Shown: positions 41,391 to 50,282 of the stretch, piece by piece | How the letters are laid out: each line of letters begins with the position of its first letter | Position numbering within the stretch: position 1 is the first letter of the stretch | Assembly: GCA_020852955.1 (NCBI GenBank) | Contig: JADYZW010000027.1 | Coordinates: forward strand, 1-64,000 | Length of the DNA stretch: 64,000 nt | Source: Deltaproteobacteria bacterium | Lineage (GTDB): Bacteria; Desulfobacterota; Binatia; UTPRO1 | Reading direction: 5' to 3' | The notes under the pieces: generated by a model | The model's input: only the letters and a program-made list of their open reading frames with translations | Databases searched by the model: none | What the model was told of the DNA's origin: nothing | Made by a program: the position numbers and the translations under genes

Positions 41391-41420
41391 GACCCGGATC
41401 GGTCGCTCCTCAGGAGACCA

Positions 41421-42272
41421 ATGAGCACGATCCTCGACGGCAAGGCGGTGGCGCGGGCGGTGCGGGCGGAGGCGGCCCGGGCGGTCGAAGCGCTGCGCGC
41501 ACGCGGCGTCGTCCCGGGCCTCGCGACGGTGCTCGTGGGCGACGATCCCGCGTCGCGCGTCTACGTCGGCTCCAAGGAGCGCGCCTGCACCGAGGTCGGG
41601 ATCCAGTCCATCGGGCAGCGCCTCCCCGACGGCACGCGCACGGCGGATCTCGCCGCGCGCGTCCGCGAGCTCAACGCCCGCGCGGACGTGCACGGCATCC
41701 TCGTCCAGCTTCCCCTCCCGGACGCCATCGACACCGACGCGGTGATCCAGGCGATCGCGCCGGAGAAGGACGTCGACGGGCTCACCGCGACGAGCCAGGG
41801 ACGGCTCCTCGCGGGCCTGCCCGGACTCCGTCCGTGCACCCCGCTCGGCATCATGCGGCTCGTGCGCGAGACGGGCGTGGATCTGGCCGGGGTGCATGCC
41901 GTCGTGATCGGCCGGAGCCGGCTCGTCGGCAAACCGGTGGCGCTCATGCTGCTCGAGCAGCACGCGACCGTCACGCTCTGCCATTCGCGCACCCGCGATC
42001 TGGCCGCCACGGTACGCACCGCCGACGTGGTGGTGGCGGCGGTGGGGCGTCCGGAGATGATCCGCGGCGCGTGGATCAAGGAGGGAGCGATCGTGATCGA
42101 TGTCGGCATCAATCGACTGGCGGGCAGCGGCCTGGTGGGCGACGTCGAGTTCGCCGCCGCCCGCGAGCGCGCGGCCTGGATCACGCCGGTTCCGGGCGGG
42201 GTCGGTCCCATGACGGTCGCGATGCTGCTCGCCAACACGGCCGACGCGGCGGCGACACGGGAGGCCGCATGA
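41421..42272 (+). CDS. folD: Bifunctional methylene-THF dehydrogenase/cyclohydrolase
   Basis: 283 aa. Interconverts 5,10-methylene-THF, methenyl-THF and 10-formyl-THF. The active-site Lys lies in [14 protein letters not shown], followed by [25 protein letters not shown] and the NADP region [11 protein letters not shown], then [10 protein letters not shown]. The ATG is preceded by AGGAG. It leads the glycine cleavage operon, and its product pool links directly to GcvT, which makes methylene-THF. Its stop overlaps the gcvT start (ATGA). Confidence 0.97.
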   Translation: MSTILDGKAVARAVRAEAARAVEALRARGVVPGLATVLVGDDPASRVYVGSKERACTEVGIQSIGQRLPDGTRTADLAARVRELNARADVHGILVQLPLPDAIDTDAVIQAIAPEKDVDGLTATSQGRLLAGLPGLRPCTPLGIMRLVRETGVDLAGVHAVVIGRSRLVGKPVALMLLEQHATVTLCHSRTRDLAATVRTADVVVAAVGRPEMIRGAWIKEGAIVIDVGINRLAGSGLVGDVEFAAARERAAWITPVPGGVGPMTVAMLLANTADAAATREAA

Positions 42273-43579
42273 GCGAGGGGAACCCGGCGTCGGCGGCGCT
42301 CGCGCGCACGCCCCTCTACGACCGGCATCGCGCCGCCGGGGCGAAGCTGGTCGCCTTCGCCGGCTGGGACATGCCGGTGTCATACCGCGGGATCCTCGAG
42401 GAGCACCGTACGGTGCGCAGCGCGGCCGGCCTCTTCGACGTGAGCCACATGGGCGAGATCGAGATCCTCGGACCGCAGGCCGCCGCGGCGTGCCAACGGC
42501 TCACGACCAACGATGTGCGCCTGCTTGCCGACGGCCACGTCCAGTACACCATCCTCTGCGGCGTGGACGGTGGCGTGGTGGACGACGTCACGCTCTATCG
42601 CATCGACGACCAGCGCTATCTCTTCTGCGTGAACGCCGGCAACGTCGCCAAGGATCTGGCCTGGATCCAGGAGCACGCGGGGGCGACGACGGTGGTCGAC
42701 CGGAGCGCCAGCACCGCGCTGATCGCGCTCCAGGGTCCGGCCAGCGCCGGCATCCTCGGAGACCTGACGCCGCTCGATCTCGGACGCATCCGGAGCTTCC
42801 GTTTCGCGCGCGGCGAGGCCGCCGGCCTGCCGGTGCTCGTGTCGCGGACCGGATACACCGGCGAGGACGGCTTCGAGATCTTCGTCGACGCGACCCGCGC
42901 GGGCGCGCTCTGGGATGCGCTCATGACGGCCGGCGCACCCGCCGGCCTGGAGCCCGTCGGGCTCGGCGCGCGCGACACGCTCCGCCTCGAAGCCGGGCTG
43001 CCGCTCTACGGGCACGAGCTCGACGACCGAACGTCGCCGCTCGCGGCCGGACTGCAGCGCTGGGTGCGGCTCGACGGCGAGGACTTCGTCGGCCGCGGGG
43101 CGCTGCTGCACGAGCGCGAGCAGGGCGCGCCGCGGCGCCTCGTCGGGCTCGCGCTCCGGGGACCGGGCATCGCCCGTCAGGGCTACCCGGTGACCTTCGA
43201 GGGGGCGTCGGTCGGGATCGTGACGAGCGGGACGCTGTCGCCGACGCTCGATCGGGCCGTCGCCCTCGCGTACGTGTCGGCAGCGCTCGCCGCCCCGGGG
43301 ACGATGCTCGCGGTCGACGTCCGCGGCCGCCCCGTGCCGGCGGAGGTCGTACCGACGCCGTTCTACCGCCGGCCGCGTCCGGTCCCGTCCGGGTCGGCGG
43401 AGACTGCCTCCGACGGCGGCGCAGGCGCCGACGATGCCGCGGACGAGGCCGCTGCCGCCGACCCGGCCGGAGGCGAGGCGCACTCGGAAGGCGCCGGCGC
43501 GCGCGACGCGGACGAGCCGACGGTCGCCGCGCCGGCGCCGGCCGGAGACGTCGCCGGCGCGCGAGAAGGAGAGAGCTGA
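42269..43579 (+). CDS. gcvT: Aminomethyltransferase (glycine cleavage T-protein) with acidic tail
   Basis: 436 aa. The catalytic core (about 1-370) moves the aminomethyl group from GcvH to THF, releasing ammonia. Signatures are [47 protein letters not shown] and the C-terminal PFYRRPRP. Normal T-proteins are about 360-370 aa; this one has an extra tail of about 65 residues, rich in Ala, Gly, Asp and Glu and likely disordered. The tail ends in EGES just before gcvH. The ATG overlaps the folD stop and the stop overlaps the gcvH ATG (TGATG). Confidence 0.96.
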   Translation: MSEGNPASAALARTPLYDRHRAAGAKLVAFAGWDMPVSYRGILEEHRTVRSAAGLFDVSHMGEIEILGPQAAAACQRLTTNDVRLLADGHVQYTILCGVDGGVVDDVTLYRIDDQRYLFCVNAGNVAKDLAWIQEHAGATTVVDRSASTALIALQGPASAGILGDLTPLDLGRIRSFRFARGEAAGLPVLVSRTGYTGEDGFEIFVDATRAGALWDALMTAGAPAGLEPVGLGARDTLRLEAGLPLYGHELDDRTSPLAAGLQRWVRLDGEDFVGRGALLHEREQGAPRRLVGLALRGPGIARQGYPVTFEGASVGIVTSGTLSPTLDRAVALAYVSAALAAPGTMLAVDVRGRPVPAEVVPTPFYRRPRPVPSGSAETASDGGAGADDAADEAAAADPAGGEAHSEGAGARDADEPTVAAPAPAGDVAGAREGES

Positions 43580-43968
43580 TGCAGATCCCGGAGACCCTGC
43601 GGTATTCCGAGGAGCACGAGTGGGTGCTCGTCGAGGACGGCGTCGCGACCATCGGCATCACCGATCACGCGCAGGAGGAGCTCGGCGACATCGTGTTCGT
43701 CGAGCTGCCCGCGATCGGCGCCGAGATCGCGAAGTCGGCGACCCTCGGCGTCGTGGAGTCGGTCAAGGCGGTGAGCGACGTCTACGCGCCCGTCAGCGGC
43801 ACCGTGACCACGATCAACGAGGCGCTCGCGACCAAGCCCGAGACCATGAACGAGGATCCGTACGGCGCCGGCTGGATGGTGAAGGTCGCGCTGGCGGACC
43901 CCGGAGACGTCGGCGCGCTCATGACGGCCCAGCAGTATCGCGACTTCCTCGCGCGGGAGCAGGCGTAG
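43579..43968 (+). CDS. gcvH: Glycine cleavage system H protein
   Basis: 129 aa lipoyl carrier. The N terminus reads LRYSEEHEWVLVEDGVATIG and the lipoylated Lys lies in VESVKAVSDVYAP. The C terminus (ALMTAQQYRDFLA) is family-typical. An AAGGAGAG site precedes the ATG, which overlaps the gcvT stop. It shuttles the aminomethyl group between the P-, T- and L-proteins. The lipoamide dehydrogenase (L-protein) is not in this window. Confidence 0.98.
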   Translation: MQIPETLRYSEEHEWVLVEDGVATIGITDHAQEELGDIVFVELPAIGAEIAKSATLGVVESVKAVSDVYAPVSGTVTTINEALATKPETMNEDPYGAGWMVKVALADPGDVGALMTAQQYRDFLAREQA

Positions 43969-43979
43969 GCCCGACCCGG

Positions 43980-45347
43980 GTGCGCTACACGCCTCACACG
44001 TCCGCCGAGATCGCCGCCATGCTGCGCGCGATCGGCGCGGAGAGCGTCGACGCGCTCCTCGCGCACGTCCCCGAGGCGCTGCGGGCGCGGGCGAGCCTCG
44101 CGGCGCTCCCCGGCGGCATGGACGAACGCGCGATGCGCGCCGAGCTCGCGGCGCTCGCGGCCCGGAACCGCGCCGACGGCCTCGCCTTCCTCGGGGCGGG
44201 GGCGTACCCGCACTTCATTCCCGCGGCGGTCGAGCAGATCGCGGGTCGCGCCGAGTTCGCGACCGCGTACACTCCGTACCAGCCCGAGGTGAGCCAGGGG
44301 ACGCTGCAAGCGACATTCGAGTTTCAGTCGGCGATCGCCGCGCTCACCGGCATGGAGGTCGCGAACGCCGGCATGTACGACGGCGCGACCGCCGCCGCGG
44401 AAGCCGTCCTCATGACCCAGCGGCTGCGGCCGGGGCGGCCGCTCATCCTCGTCGCGCGCGCGCTGCATCCGCACTACCGGCAGGTGATCGCAACCTATCT
44501 CGCGGGCATCAAGGACGTCGAGCTGGTGGAGGTGCCCTACGGCCCCGACGGCGCGACGCCGCTCCCGACCGCCGAGCAGCTACGGCGCGCCTCGTGCCTC
44601 GTGCTCGGCTACCCGAACGTCTTCGGCGTCGTCGAGGACCTGACGCGCGCCGCGGAGGTCGTGCACGGAGAGGACTGCCTGCTCGTCAGCGCGACCGCCG
44701 AGGCCCTGGCGCTCGCGCTCCTCCGGACGCCGGGCGCGGCGGGCGTCGATGTCGCGATCGCCGAGGGGCAGAGCCTCGGGCTCCCGCTCGGGTACGGCGG
44801 TCCGGGGCTCGGGCTCTTCGCCAGCCGGGAGCGCTTCGTGCGGAGCCTGCCGGGACGACTCGTCGGCGAAACCGTCGACGTCCACGGACGCCGCGGCTAC
44901 GTCCTCACCCTGGCGACGCGCGAGCAGCACATCCGCCGCGAGCGCGCCACGTCGAACATCTGCACCAACCAGGGACTGTGCGCGGTGCAGGTCGTCGTCT
45001 ATCTCTCGCTCCTCGGCCGCCACGGCCTCGCGAGCGTCGCCGAGCGGAACCTGCGTGGCGCGCACGCCCTCGCGGAGCGTTTGCGGGGGGTCGGGACGTT
45101 GCGCTTCTCCGGTCCGTACTTCAACGAGCTCGTACTGAGCCTTCCCGACGCCCGCCGGCGTTGGCAGCACGCCCTCGGCCAGGGGATCGTCGCCGGCTTG
45201 CCGCTCGGCGACTGGTACCCTGAGCTCGAGGACACGCTCCTCCTCTGCGCGACGGAGCTCCACGACGCCGCAGCGATGGATCGTCTCGCCGCGGCGCTCG
45301 GCGCCGATGCGGCGGCCTCGGCCGCGCGCGCGGGAGATCGCGCGTGA
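43980..45347 (+). CDS. gcvPA: Glycine dehydrogenase subunit 1 (P-protein alpha)
   Basis: 455 aa from a GTG at 43980, 11 bp after gcvH. This is the N-terminal half of the split, two-gene P-protein. Recognisable parts are YTPYQPEVSQGTLQATFEFQ, the MYDGATAAAEA segment, HPHYRQVIATYL, and the near-C-terminal TSNICTNQGLCA. It carries no PLP lysine; the cofactor binds in subunit 2. Together they decarboxylate glycine and load the aminomethyl group on GcvH. The stop overlaps gcvPB (GTGA). Confidence 0.96.
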   Translation: MRYTPHTSAEIAAMLRAIGAESVDALLAHVPEALRARASLAALPGGMDERAMRAELAALAARNRADGLAFLGAGAYPHFIPAAVEQIAGRAEFATAYTPYQPEVSQGTLQATFEFQSAIAALTGMEVANAGMYDGATAAAEAVLMTQRLRPGRPLILVARALHPHYRQVIATYLAGIKDVELVEVPYGPDGATPLPTAEQLRRASCLVLGYPNVFGVVEDLTRAAEVVHGEDCLLVSATAEALALALLRTPGAAGVDVAIAEGQSLGLPLGYGGPGLGLFASRERFVRSLPGRLVGETVDVHGRRGYVLTLATREQHIRRERATSNICTNQGLCAVQVVVYLSLLGRHGLASVAERNLRGAHALAERLRGVGTLRFSGPYFNELVLSLPDARRRWQHALGQGIVAGLPLGDWYPELEDTLLLCATELHDAAAMDRLAAALGADAAASAARAGDRA

Positions 45348-46846
45348 GCCGCCCCGCCGGGGTCCTCCGGTACGGGCTCCTCCCCGAGCCGCTCATCTTC
45401 GAGCGCGGGGCACCGGGACGGACCGGAGCCACCTGTGATCCGACCGAGGTCGGCGGACCCGCGCCCGTCGATGTACTCCCGGCTGGGCTACGCCGCGACG
45501 ACGGCCTCGCCGGCCTCCCCGAGGTCAGCGAGCTCGACGTGGTCCGCCACTTCACGCGGCTCTCGCAGTGGAATCTGAGCGCCGCGACGACGCTCTATCC
45601 GCTCGGCTCGTGCACGATGAAGTACAACCCGATCGTCAACGAGGCCATCGTCCGGTCGCCCGGCTTCGCCGCCCTCCACCCGCTGCTCCCCGACGCGTGG
45701 ACGCAGGGCGCGCTCGAGCTCATGGACCGCCTCGCGGGATTCCTGCGCGCCGTGAGTGGCCTTCCCGGCATCAGCCTCCAGCCGGCCGCCGGCGCGCACG
45801 GCGAGCTCACGGGCCTGAAGATGGTGCGGGCCTATCACGCGGACCGGGGCAACCCGCGACACCGCGTCCTCATCCCGGCGAGCGCCCACGGTACGAACCC
45901 GGCGAGCGCCGCGCTCTGCGGCTATACCGTCACGGAGATGCCCGCGAACGACGCCGGGATCCTCGAGGTCGAGACGGTGCGCGCACACCTCGGGCCGGAC
46001 GTCGCGGCCATGATGATCACCAACCCCAACACGATCGGCCTCTTCGAGCGCAACATCCAGGCGATCGCCGAGGCCGTGCGCGAGGCGGGGGCGCTCCTCT
46101 ATTGCGACGGCGCCAACATGAACGCGCTCCTCGGGGTCGCGAAGCCGGGCGACATGGGCGCCGACGTCTTGCAGTTCAACCTCCACAAGACCTTCTCGAC
46201 CCCGCACGGCGGCGGCGGCCCGGGCGCCGGTCCCGTCGCGGTGTCGGAACGGCTGGAGCCGTACCTGCCGACGCCGCGCCTCGTTCGCGACGCGAGCGGT
46301 CTACGTTGGAGCGAAGACTTCCCGAAGACCATCGGCCGCGTGCGCTCGTTCCACGGCAACGTCGGCATGCTGGTGCGGGCCTACGGGTACTTGCGCACCC
46401 TCGGCGGCGACGGCCTCACCGACGTGACGGCGATGGCGGTGCTGAACGCCAACTACATCCGCGCCAAGCTCGCCGACGTGCTGCCGCTGGCGTTCCAGAC
46501 CCCGTCGCTCCACGAGTGCGTCTTCACCGATCGCGATCTCGACGCGACCGGGGCCCACACGCTCGACCTCGCCAAGCGCCTCCTCGATTACGGCTTCTTC
46601 GCGCCGACCATCTACTTCCCGCTCGTCGTGCCCGGCGCGATCATGATCGAGCCGACGGAGACGGAGAGCAAGCAGACGCTCGACGAGTTCATCGCCGCGG
46701 TCCGGGCGATCGTTGCGGAAGCCCGGGAGACCCCCGAGTTGGTGAAGGAGGCGCCGCACGCCACCTTCGTCGGCCGGCTCGACGAGACCCGCGCCGCGCG
46801 CCGCCCGGTCCTGCGCTGGAAGCCCCCGACGGCCGATCCGGGGTGA
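45344..46846 (+). CDS. gcvPB: Glycine dehydrogenase subunit 2 (P-protein beta)
   Basis: 500 aa. PLP-binding half of the split P-protein, with the Schiff-base Lys in FNLHKTFSTPHGGGGPG. Other family marks are LYPLGSCTMKYNPIVNE, LQPAAGAHGELTG, IPASAHGTNPASA, and FPLVVPGAIMIEPTETES. It is the last gene of the folD-gcvT-H-PA-PB operon; a 77-bp gap with no clear hairpin separates it from the convergent TonB-like gene. Confidence 0.97.
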   Translation: MSRPAGVLRYGLLPEPLIFERGAPGRTGATCDPTEVGGPAPVDVLPAGLRRDDGLAGLPEVSELDVVRHFTRLSQWNLSAATTLYPLGSCTMKYNPIVNEAIVRSPGFAALHPLLPDAWTQGALELMDRLAGFLRAVSGLPGISLQPAAGAHGELTGLKMVRAYHADRGNPRHRVLIPASAHGTNPASAALCGYTVTEMPANDAGILEVETVRAHLGPDVAAMMITNPNTIGLFERNIQAIAEAVREAGALLYCDGANMNALLGVAKPGDMGADVLQFNLHKTFSTPHGGGGPGAGPVAVSERLEPYLPTPRLVRDASGLRWSEDFPKTIGRVRSFHGNVGMLVRAYGYLRTLGGDGLTDVTAMAVLNANYIRAKLADVLPLAFQTPSLHECVFTDRDLDATGAHTLDLAKRLLDYGFFAPTIYFPLVVPGAIMIEPTETESKQTLDEFIAAVRAIVAEARETPELVKEAPHATFVGRLDETRAARRPVLRWKPPTADPG

Positions 46847-46923
46847 GCGCCGCGCGCGGCGGAGCGTGAGCGATCCGGAGGCAGGGCGCCGCGGCGGCCT
46901 CGTCCGAGCGCTCCCGCGAATGG

Positions 46924-47961
46924 TCAGAGCAGCGCCACGCTGAGGCGGCTCTCGATGCGACCGGGGGAGCCTCCCGGCCCCGGCTGGTACGCCCGCAGCT
47001 GCGCCTGGAACACGAACTCGAAGTCCCCGTTCGGCTTCGCGGCGGCTTTCGGAGGGTTGTTGTCGAAGGCGGCCGTGTTGAGGGCGTCGGACAGCGTGTC
47101 GTCCATGTTCGCGCTGCCCGACTGGCTGTCGATCTGGACCGACTTGAGCCTTCCGCGCGCGTCGAGGACGGCTCGCATCTGCACCGGACCGCGCGCGCTC
47201 AGGATCTGCTCGAGCTCGAGCCGGCGCTGGCGGATGATCAGGTGCTGGAAGACCCGCTCCCCCACGCGTCGCACGAACGGCGAAAATTCGTTCGCCTTCG
47301 TGTTCAAGAGGGTGACGGTTCCGCGCTGGATGTCGGGGAGATTGTCGAGCGTGCCGCGCGTGCCGGGGAGCGACCAGTCCGGCGCGACCGGCGCGACGGC
47401 GAGCGCGAGCTTCCGTCGTCCGGCGCTGTCCTTCGTGGCGTCCTCCGGCTCTCGGGTCGCGTCGCGCTGGGCGGCGACGAGTTCGTCGGTCGACGCGAAG
47501 AGCCGGTCGAGCGCGGGTGCCGGCCTGGCCTCCTTCGGCTCGGTACGCGGCGCCGGCGCGCGCTCGGCGAGTCGCCGCGCCTTCGTCGGGGCTGGCCGCT
47601 CGGCGCCGGCCGCACGGGGCGGGACCGGCTTCGGCGCCGGCGCGGCGGCCGGGCCGGGATTCGGGACGCCGGGATGCACCGTCTCGTGCTCGACCGTGTT
47701 GTCGCGATCGCTCTGGAACCGCGGGTTCTCCGGCACGCGGTCGTTGATCCGGTCGGGCGGGGCGACCATCTGGCGGGGCGCGGGCGCGGTGGGGGCCTTC
47801 GGAGGCTCGGGCGGCGCGAGCGCGACTTCGAGCGGCGCGTCGAACGCCGGAAGCGGGGCGTTCCTAGGTACGTACGGCGCGAGAGCCAGGAGCGACGCGT
47901 GGAGGAGCGCCGAGAACGCGATCGCAAGGGGGAGGTGTCGATCGCGCTGGGCGGTGGTCAT
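46924..47961 (-). CDS. TonB-like energy transducer or TonB C-terminal domain protein
   Basis: 345 aa. A single N-terminal transmembrane helix ([20 protein letters not shown]) is followed by a Pro/Ala-rich spacer (about 40-160, [18 protein letters not shown]), typical of TonB/TolA proteins spanning the periplasm. The C-terminal part ([23 protein letters not shown]) resembles the TonB C-terminal fold. No exbB/exbD or receptor gene is adjacent. A TolA-like role is an alternative. It diverges from tatA over a 138-bp gap. Confidence 0.72.
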   Translation of the reverse strand: MTTAQRDRHLPLAIAFSALLHASLLALAPYVPRNAPLPAFDAPLEVALAPPEPPKAPTAPAPRQMVAPPDRINDRVPENPRFQSDRDNTVEHETVHPGVPNPGPAAAPAPKPVPPRAAGAERPAPTKARRLAERAPAPRTEPKEARPAPALDRLFASTDELVAAQRDATREPEDATKDSAGRRKLALAVAPVAPDWSLPGTRGTLDNLPDIQRGTVTLLNTKANEFSPFVRRVGERVFQHLIIRQRRLELEQILSARGPVQMRAVLDARGRLKSVQIDSQSGSANMDDTLSDALNTAAFDNNPPKAAAKPNGDFEFVFQAQLRAYQPGPGGSPGRIESRLSVALL

Positions 47962-48036
47962 CGGCGTCGGGATCTTACGTGTCGAGCGCGCGGACCCGCA
48001 ACTCTCATGAAGAGCGCCGCGCGCGCGGGAAGGCTA

Positions 48037-48066
48037 TTGCGCCCCCGCGAAGGCTTCTCCTATAGT
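48037..48066 (+). promoter_or_regulatory. Promoter of tatA
   Basis: TTGCGC (48037-48042), 18-nt spacer, TATAGT (48061-48066). The expected start is about 48073, leaving a leader of about 27 nt with GGAG 6 nt before the tatA ATG. Confidence 0.5.
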
Positions 48067-48099
48067 CCCCCGAGCGCAGCTCGCGCCGTGGAGAATCGC

Positions 48100-48333
48100 A
48101 TGTTCGGTTTGGGGATGGGAGAGATGCTCGTGATCCTGGTGATCGTCTTGATCATCTTCGGCGCCGGCCGACTGCCCGAACTCGGGGAAGGCCTCGGGAA
48201 GGGCATCCGGAACTTCCGCAAGGCGACCAGCGAGCCCGACTCGATCGACGTCACCCCACCGAGTCCCGGGACGAGCCCGCAGGCGGACTCGAAGCCCGGC
48301 GCGTCGGGCGAACGCTCAACACCCGCGAGCTGA
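48100..48333 (+). CDS. tatA: Sec-independent translocase protein TatA/TatE
   Basis: 77 aa. Forms the pore of the twin-arginine translocase, which exports folded proteins. The N terminus has the short transmembrane helix [16 protein letters not shown], the hinge [20 protein letters not shown] amphipathic helix, and a soluble tail. ATG at 48100 is preferred over GTG at 48088 because GGAG is correctly placed before it. tatB and tatC are not in the window. The 3' end overlaps the convergent zinc-ribbon gene by 83 bp. Confidence 0.93.
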   Translation: MFGLGMGEMLVILVIVLIIFGAGRLPELGEGLGKGIRNFRKATSEPDSIDVTPPSPGTSPQADSKPGASGERSTPAS

Positions 48334-49408
48334 ACTCGCGCAGCTCGCGCGGAGGCTCGAGGAACACGATCGCGAACGGCGTGCTCGCGCCCGGCGCGAG
48401 GGCGATCACGGGATCGAGCCGCTGCAGCAAGACGATCTCCGCCTCCGAGAGGTCGGTGAGGGCGGTGCGGTTGCCGGTCGCAACGACCTTCTGGTCGAGC
48501 TCGCCGCCTCCGAGGCCGTAGAGCGCGCCCGACACCTCGATGCGCTCGATGGTCACCGGCGAGTTGTTGCGCGCGTCGCCCGTGATGATGAAGACGCGGC
48601 GGTCGTTGCGCAGGCGCTGGAAGCGGCCCTGCACGTTCGTGAGCTCGACCTTGGCCGCGAGGTTGCGGTCGCGCGCGAAGGTCGCGCCGGCGAGCGGGAG
48701 CCGCGACAGCCAGGCCAACGTCCGCTCGGGCGCGACGCGCACGACGAGCGCGAGCGCAACGAAGCCCGTTACCGCCGTGCCGATGGCGCGCATGATCGTT
48801 CCGAAACCTGACGGAGCCCGCATCGTCTCCTCCACCGGCAGGCGACGGCCCTCGTCGGCCATCGCGAAGAGCGCCGCCTCGTCGGCGGCGCCGTCCTCGT
48901 CTTCGTCCGCACCGTGCTCGCCGTCGTCGAGACCGTCGAGGATCGACGCGTCGTCTCCGGCGGCGTCGGAGCGCGCCTCGGGCACGGTCGGAGCGCCCGC
49001 CGCCTCGCGTGCCGCGGCGGCGGCGTCCTCGTCGGTCGCGTCGCTCGCGGCCCGGGCGACGGGAAAGTCCTGGTCGGGGGCGCGCGTGATGATGACGGGC
49101 GGCGGCGACTCGACGGCCGGCGACGGAGATGCGGCGGGCACCGGCACGCCCACCGGGATCTCGGGCGGATCTTCCGCCACCAGCAACTCGGCGGATTGGC
49201 GTTCCGGAAAGATGAACTCGAGGGTGTCGGCCTCGCGCGAAGCGCGCGCCCGCCGCGTCGGCGCGGGCGCGTGCTCGGGAGCCGGCGTCGCCCCCGGGAA
49301 CTGCCGGAACAAATGGTGGCACTTCCCGCACTTGAAGAGCGGATTCTCCACCGGTGCCGCCGCGGCGACGCGCCAGCGCGTCGAGCACCGCGGGCATTGC
49401 ATCATCAT
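48251..49408 (-). CDS. MJ0042-type zinc-ribbon protein with DUF3426-like domain
   Basis: 385 aa from the ATG at 49408 (a GTG at 49423 adds five residues). The N-terminal zinc ribbon is [11 protein letters not shown]...[11 protein letters not shown] long acidic, Pro/Ala-rich low-complexity linker (about 45-200) is followed by a transmembrane helix ([16 protein letters not shown]) and a C-terminal extracytoplasmic DUF3426-like domain ([29 protein letters not shown]). Such proteins are common in Deltaproteobacteria and of unknown function. The C-terminal codons lie over the tatA tail on the opposite strand. Confidence 0.83.
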   Translation of the reverse strand: MMMQCPRCSTRWRVAAAAPVENPLFKCGKCHHLFRQFPGATPAPEHAPAPTRRARASREADTLEFIFPERQSAELLVAEDPPEIPVGVPVPAASPSPAVESPPPVIITRAPDQDFPVARAASDATDEDAAAAAREAAGAPTVPEARSDAAGDDASILDGLDDGEHGADEDEDGAADEAALFAMADEGRRLPVEETMRAPSGFGTIMRAIGTAVTGFVALALVVRVAPERTLAWLSRLPLAGATFARDRNLAAKVELTNVQGRFQRLRNDRRVFIITGDARNNSPVTIERIEVSGALYGLGGGELDQKVVATGNRTALTDLSEAEIVLLQRLDPVIALAPGASTPFAIVFLEPPRELREFSSRVLSVRPTRRASSPPAGSSRDSVG

Positions 49409-49481
49409 GTGCGTACCAGCCACCGCCCCACCCCTTTGCCCGGCCCCGGGCTCCCTCAGCTCACCACCTGACCACCGCGAG

Positions 49482-49565
49482 TGCGAAAGGGGGGACTTGA
49501 ACCCCCACGAGTTTTACCTCACAGGATCCTGAATCCTGCGCGTCTGCCAGTTCCGCCACTTTCGC
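49482..49565 (-). tRNA. tRNA-Leu (anticodon CAG)
   Basis: 84 nt on the minus strand. Acceptor stem GCGAAAG pairs with CTTTCGC, with discriminator A at 49482. The anticodon stem CAGGA/TCCTG holds loop TTCAGGA, so the anticodon is CAG (codon CUG). The T arm is GGGGG TTCAAGT CCCCC. A long variable arm (TGAGGTAAAACTCGT) marks a class II tRNA. CCA is not encoded. Confidence 0.97.
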
Positions 49566-49576
49566 GCGTGGAGTTT

Positions 49577-49605
49577 CCAATACTTGGAGGCGGGCAGGCG
49601 GTCAA
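49577..49605 (-). promoter_or_regulatory. Candidate promoter of tRNA-Leu
   Basis: On the minus strand TTGACC (49605-49600), 17-nt spacer, TATTGG (49582-49577). The 3' hexamer matches only TAT, but the -35 and spacing are good and the predicted start lies a few bases before the tRNA. The rest of the gap to 49748 shows nothing recognisable. Confidence 0.45.
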
Positions 49606-49748
49606 GAATCGCTGAAGGTGGCCACTCGATCCTGCTCGGTCCTCGCATGTCGGGGCGTGGACGGTTTTCCCACAGCGGCAAAGATCGCCGCTGCGAATTC
49701 ATCGGCAGCGGGCGAGCCCTCGGTTGACTCCGCCGTCGGCAGCGCGGG

Positions 49749-50189
49749 TCAGCGCCCGCCGCGCTCGCGCCGGCGCTGCTCCTCGGTCTCGTGCGGGCGG
49801 GTGTAGTCGTCCTCGAGGCGCCAGGTCGTTCCGATCTCCGGCGTCGACGCCTCGATGACGTCGCAGTCGGTGATGCCGACCAGGCGGTGCACCTGTCCGA
49901 GGCTGCAGGTGTATCCCACGCCGGGCGCGAGCTCGGTCTCGACGAGCGCGCCGCTCGGATCCTGCCAGACGACCTTGGCGCGGCCGCGCGCGAGGAACCA
50001 GCTCTCGCGCTTCCGATCGTGGAGCTGCAGCGACAAGCGGGCACCGGCGTTGATGTGGAGGAGCTTCCCCGCGTATGGAAGATCGTCCGGGGTCCAGTGG
50101 ACCTCGTAGCCCCAGGGCTTCTCGATGCGCCGCACGTAGGGCGCATTCGTGAAACCCGACGGATCGAAGCGGGGCGGGGCGTCGCTCAT
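49749..50189 (-). CDS. Cupin, phosphomannose-isomerase type II-like
   Basis: 146 aa single cupin domain. It resembles the C-terminal domain of mannose-6-phosphate isomerase/GDP-mannose pyrophosphorylase (KPWGYEVHW, ARLSLQLHDRKRESWFLARG, GYTCSLGQVHRLVG). The first cupin motif keeps one His and the Glu but replaces the second His of the usual QYHHHR run; the second motif His is present. A role with a sugar phosphate is possible but unproven. It diverges from valS over a 93-bp gap. Confidence 0.78.
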   Translation of the reverse strand: MSDAPPRFDPSGFTNAPYVRRIEKPWGYEVHWTPDDLPYAGKLLHINAGARLSLQLHDRKRESWFLARGRAKVVWQDPSGALVETELAPGVGYTCSLGQVHRLVGITDCDVIEASTPEIGTTWRLEDDYTRPHETEEQRRRERGGR

Positions 50190-50266
50190 CGCGCGCCAGT
50201 GTAACCGAAGTCGAGCGCTGGCGCGCCCCCCGAATCGGCCGGCGGGTCGCGATTTCCGGGGCCCTC

Positions 50267-50275
50267 TGCTATCTC
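50267..50275 (+). promoter_or_regulatory. Extended -10 promoter element of valS
   Basis: TGCTATCTC is an extended -10 (TG-n-TATCTC) ending 7 nt before the valS ATG, with no Shine-Dalgarno. The -35 position (TCGCGA, 17-nt spacer) is partly matched. The layout suggests a leaderless mRNA. Confidence 0.42.
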
Positions 50276-50282
50276 CAGCCGA

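Noticed and set aside
41281..41420. A glycine riboswitch before the folD-gcv operon
   Set aside because: The 140-bp gap has a promoter-like patch and a short leader, and no tandem glycine aptamer pattern.
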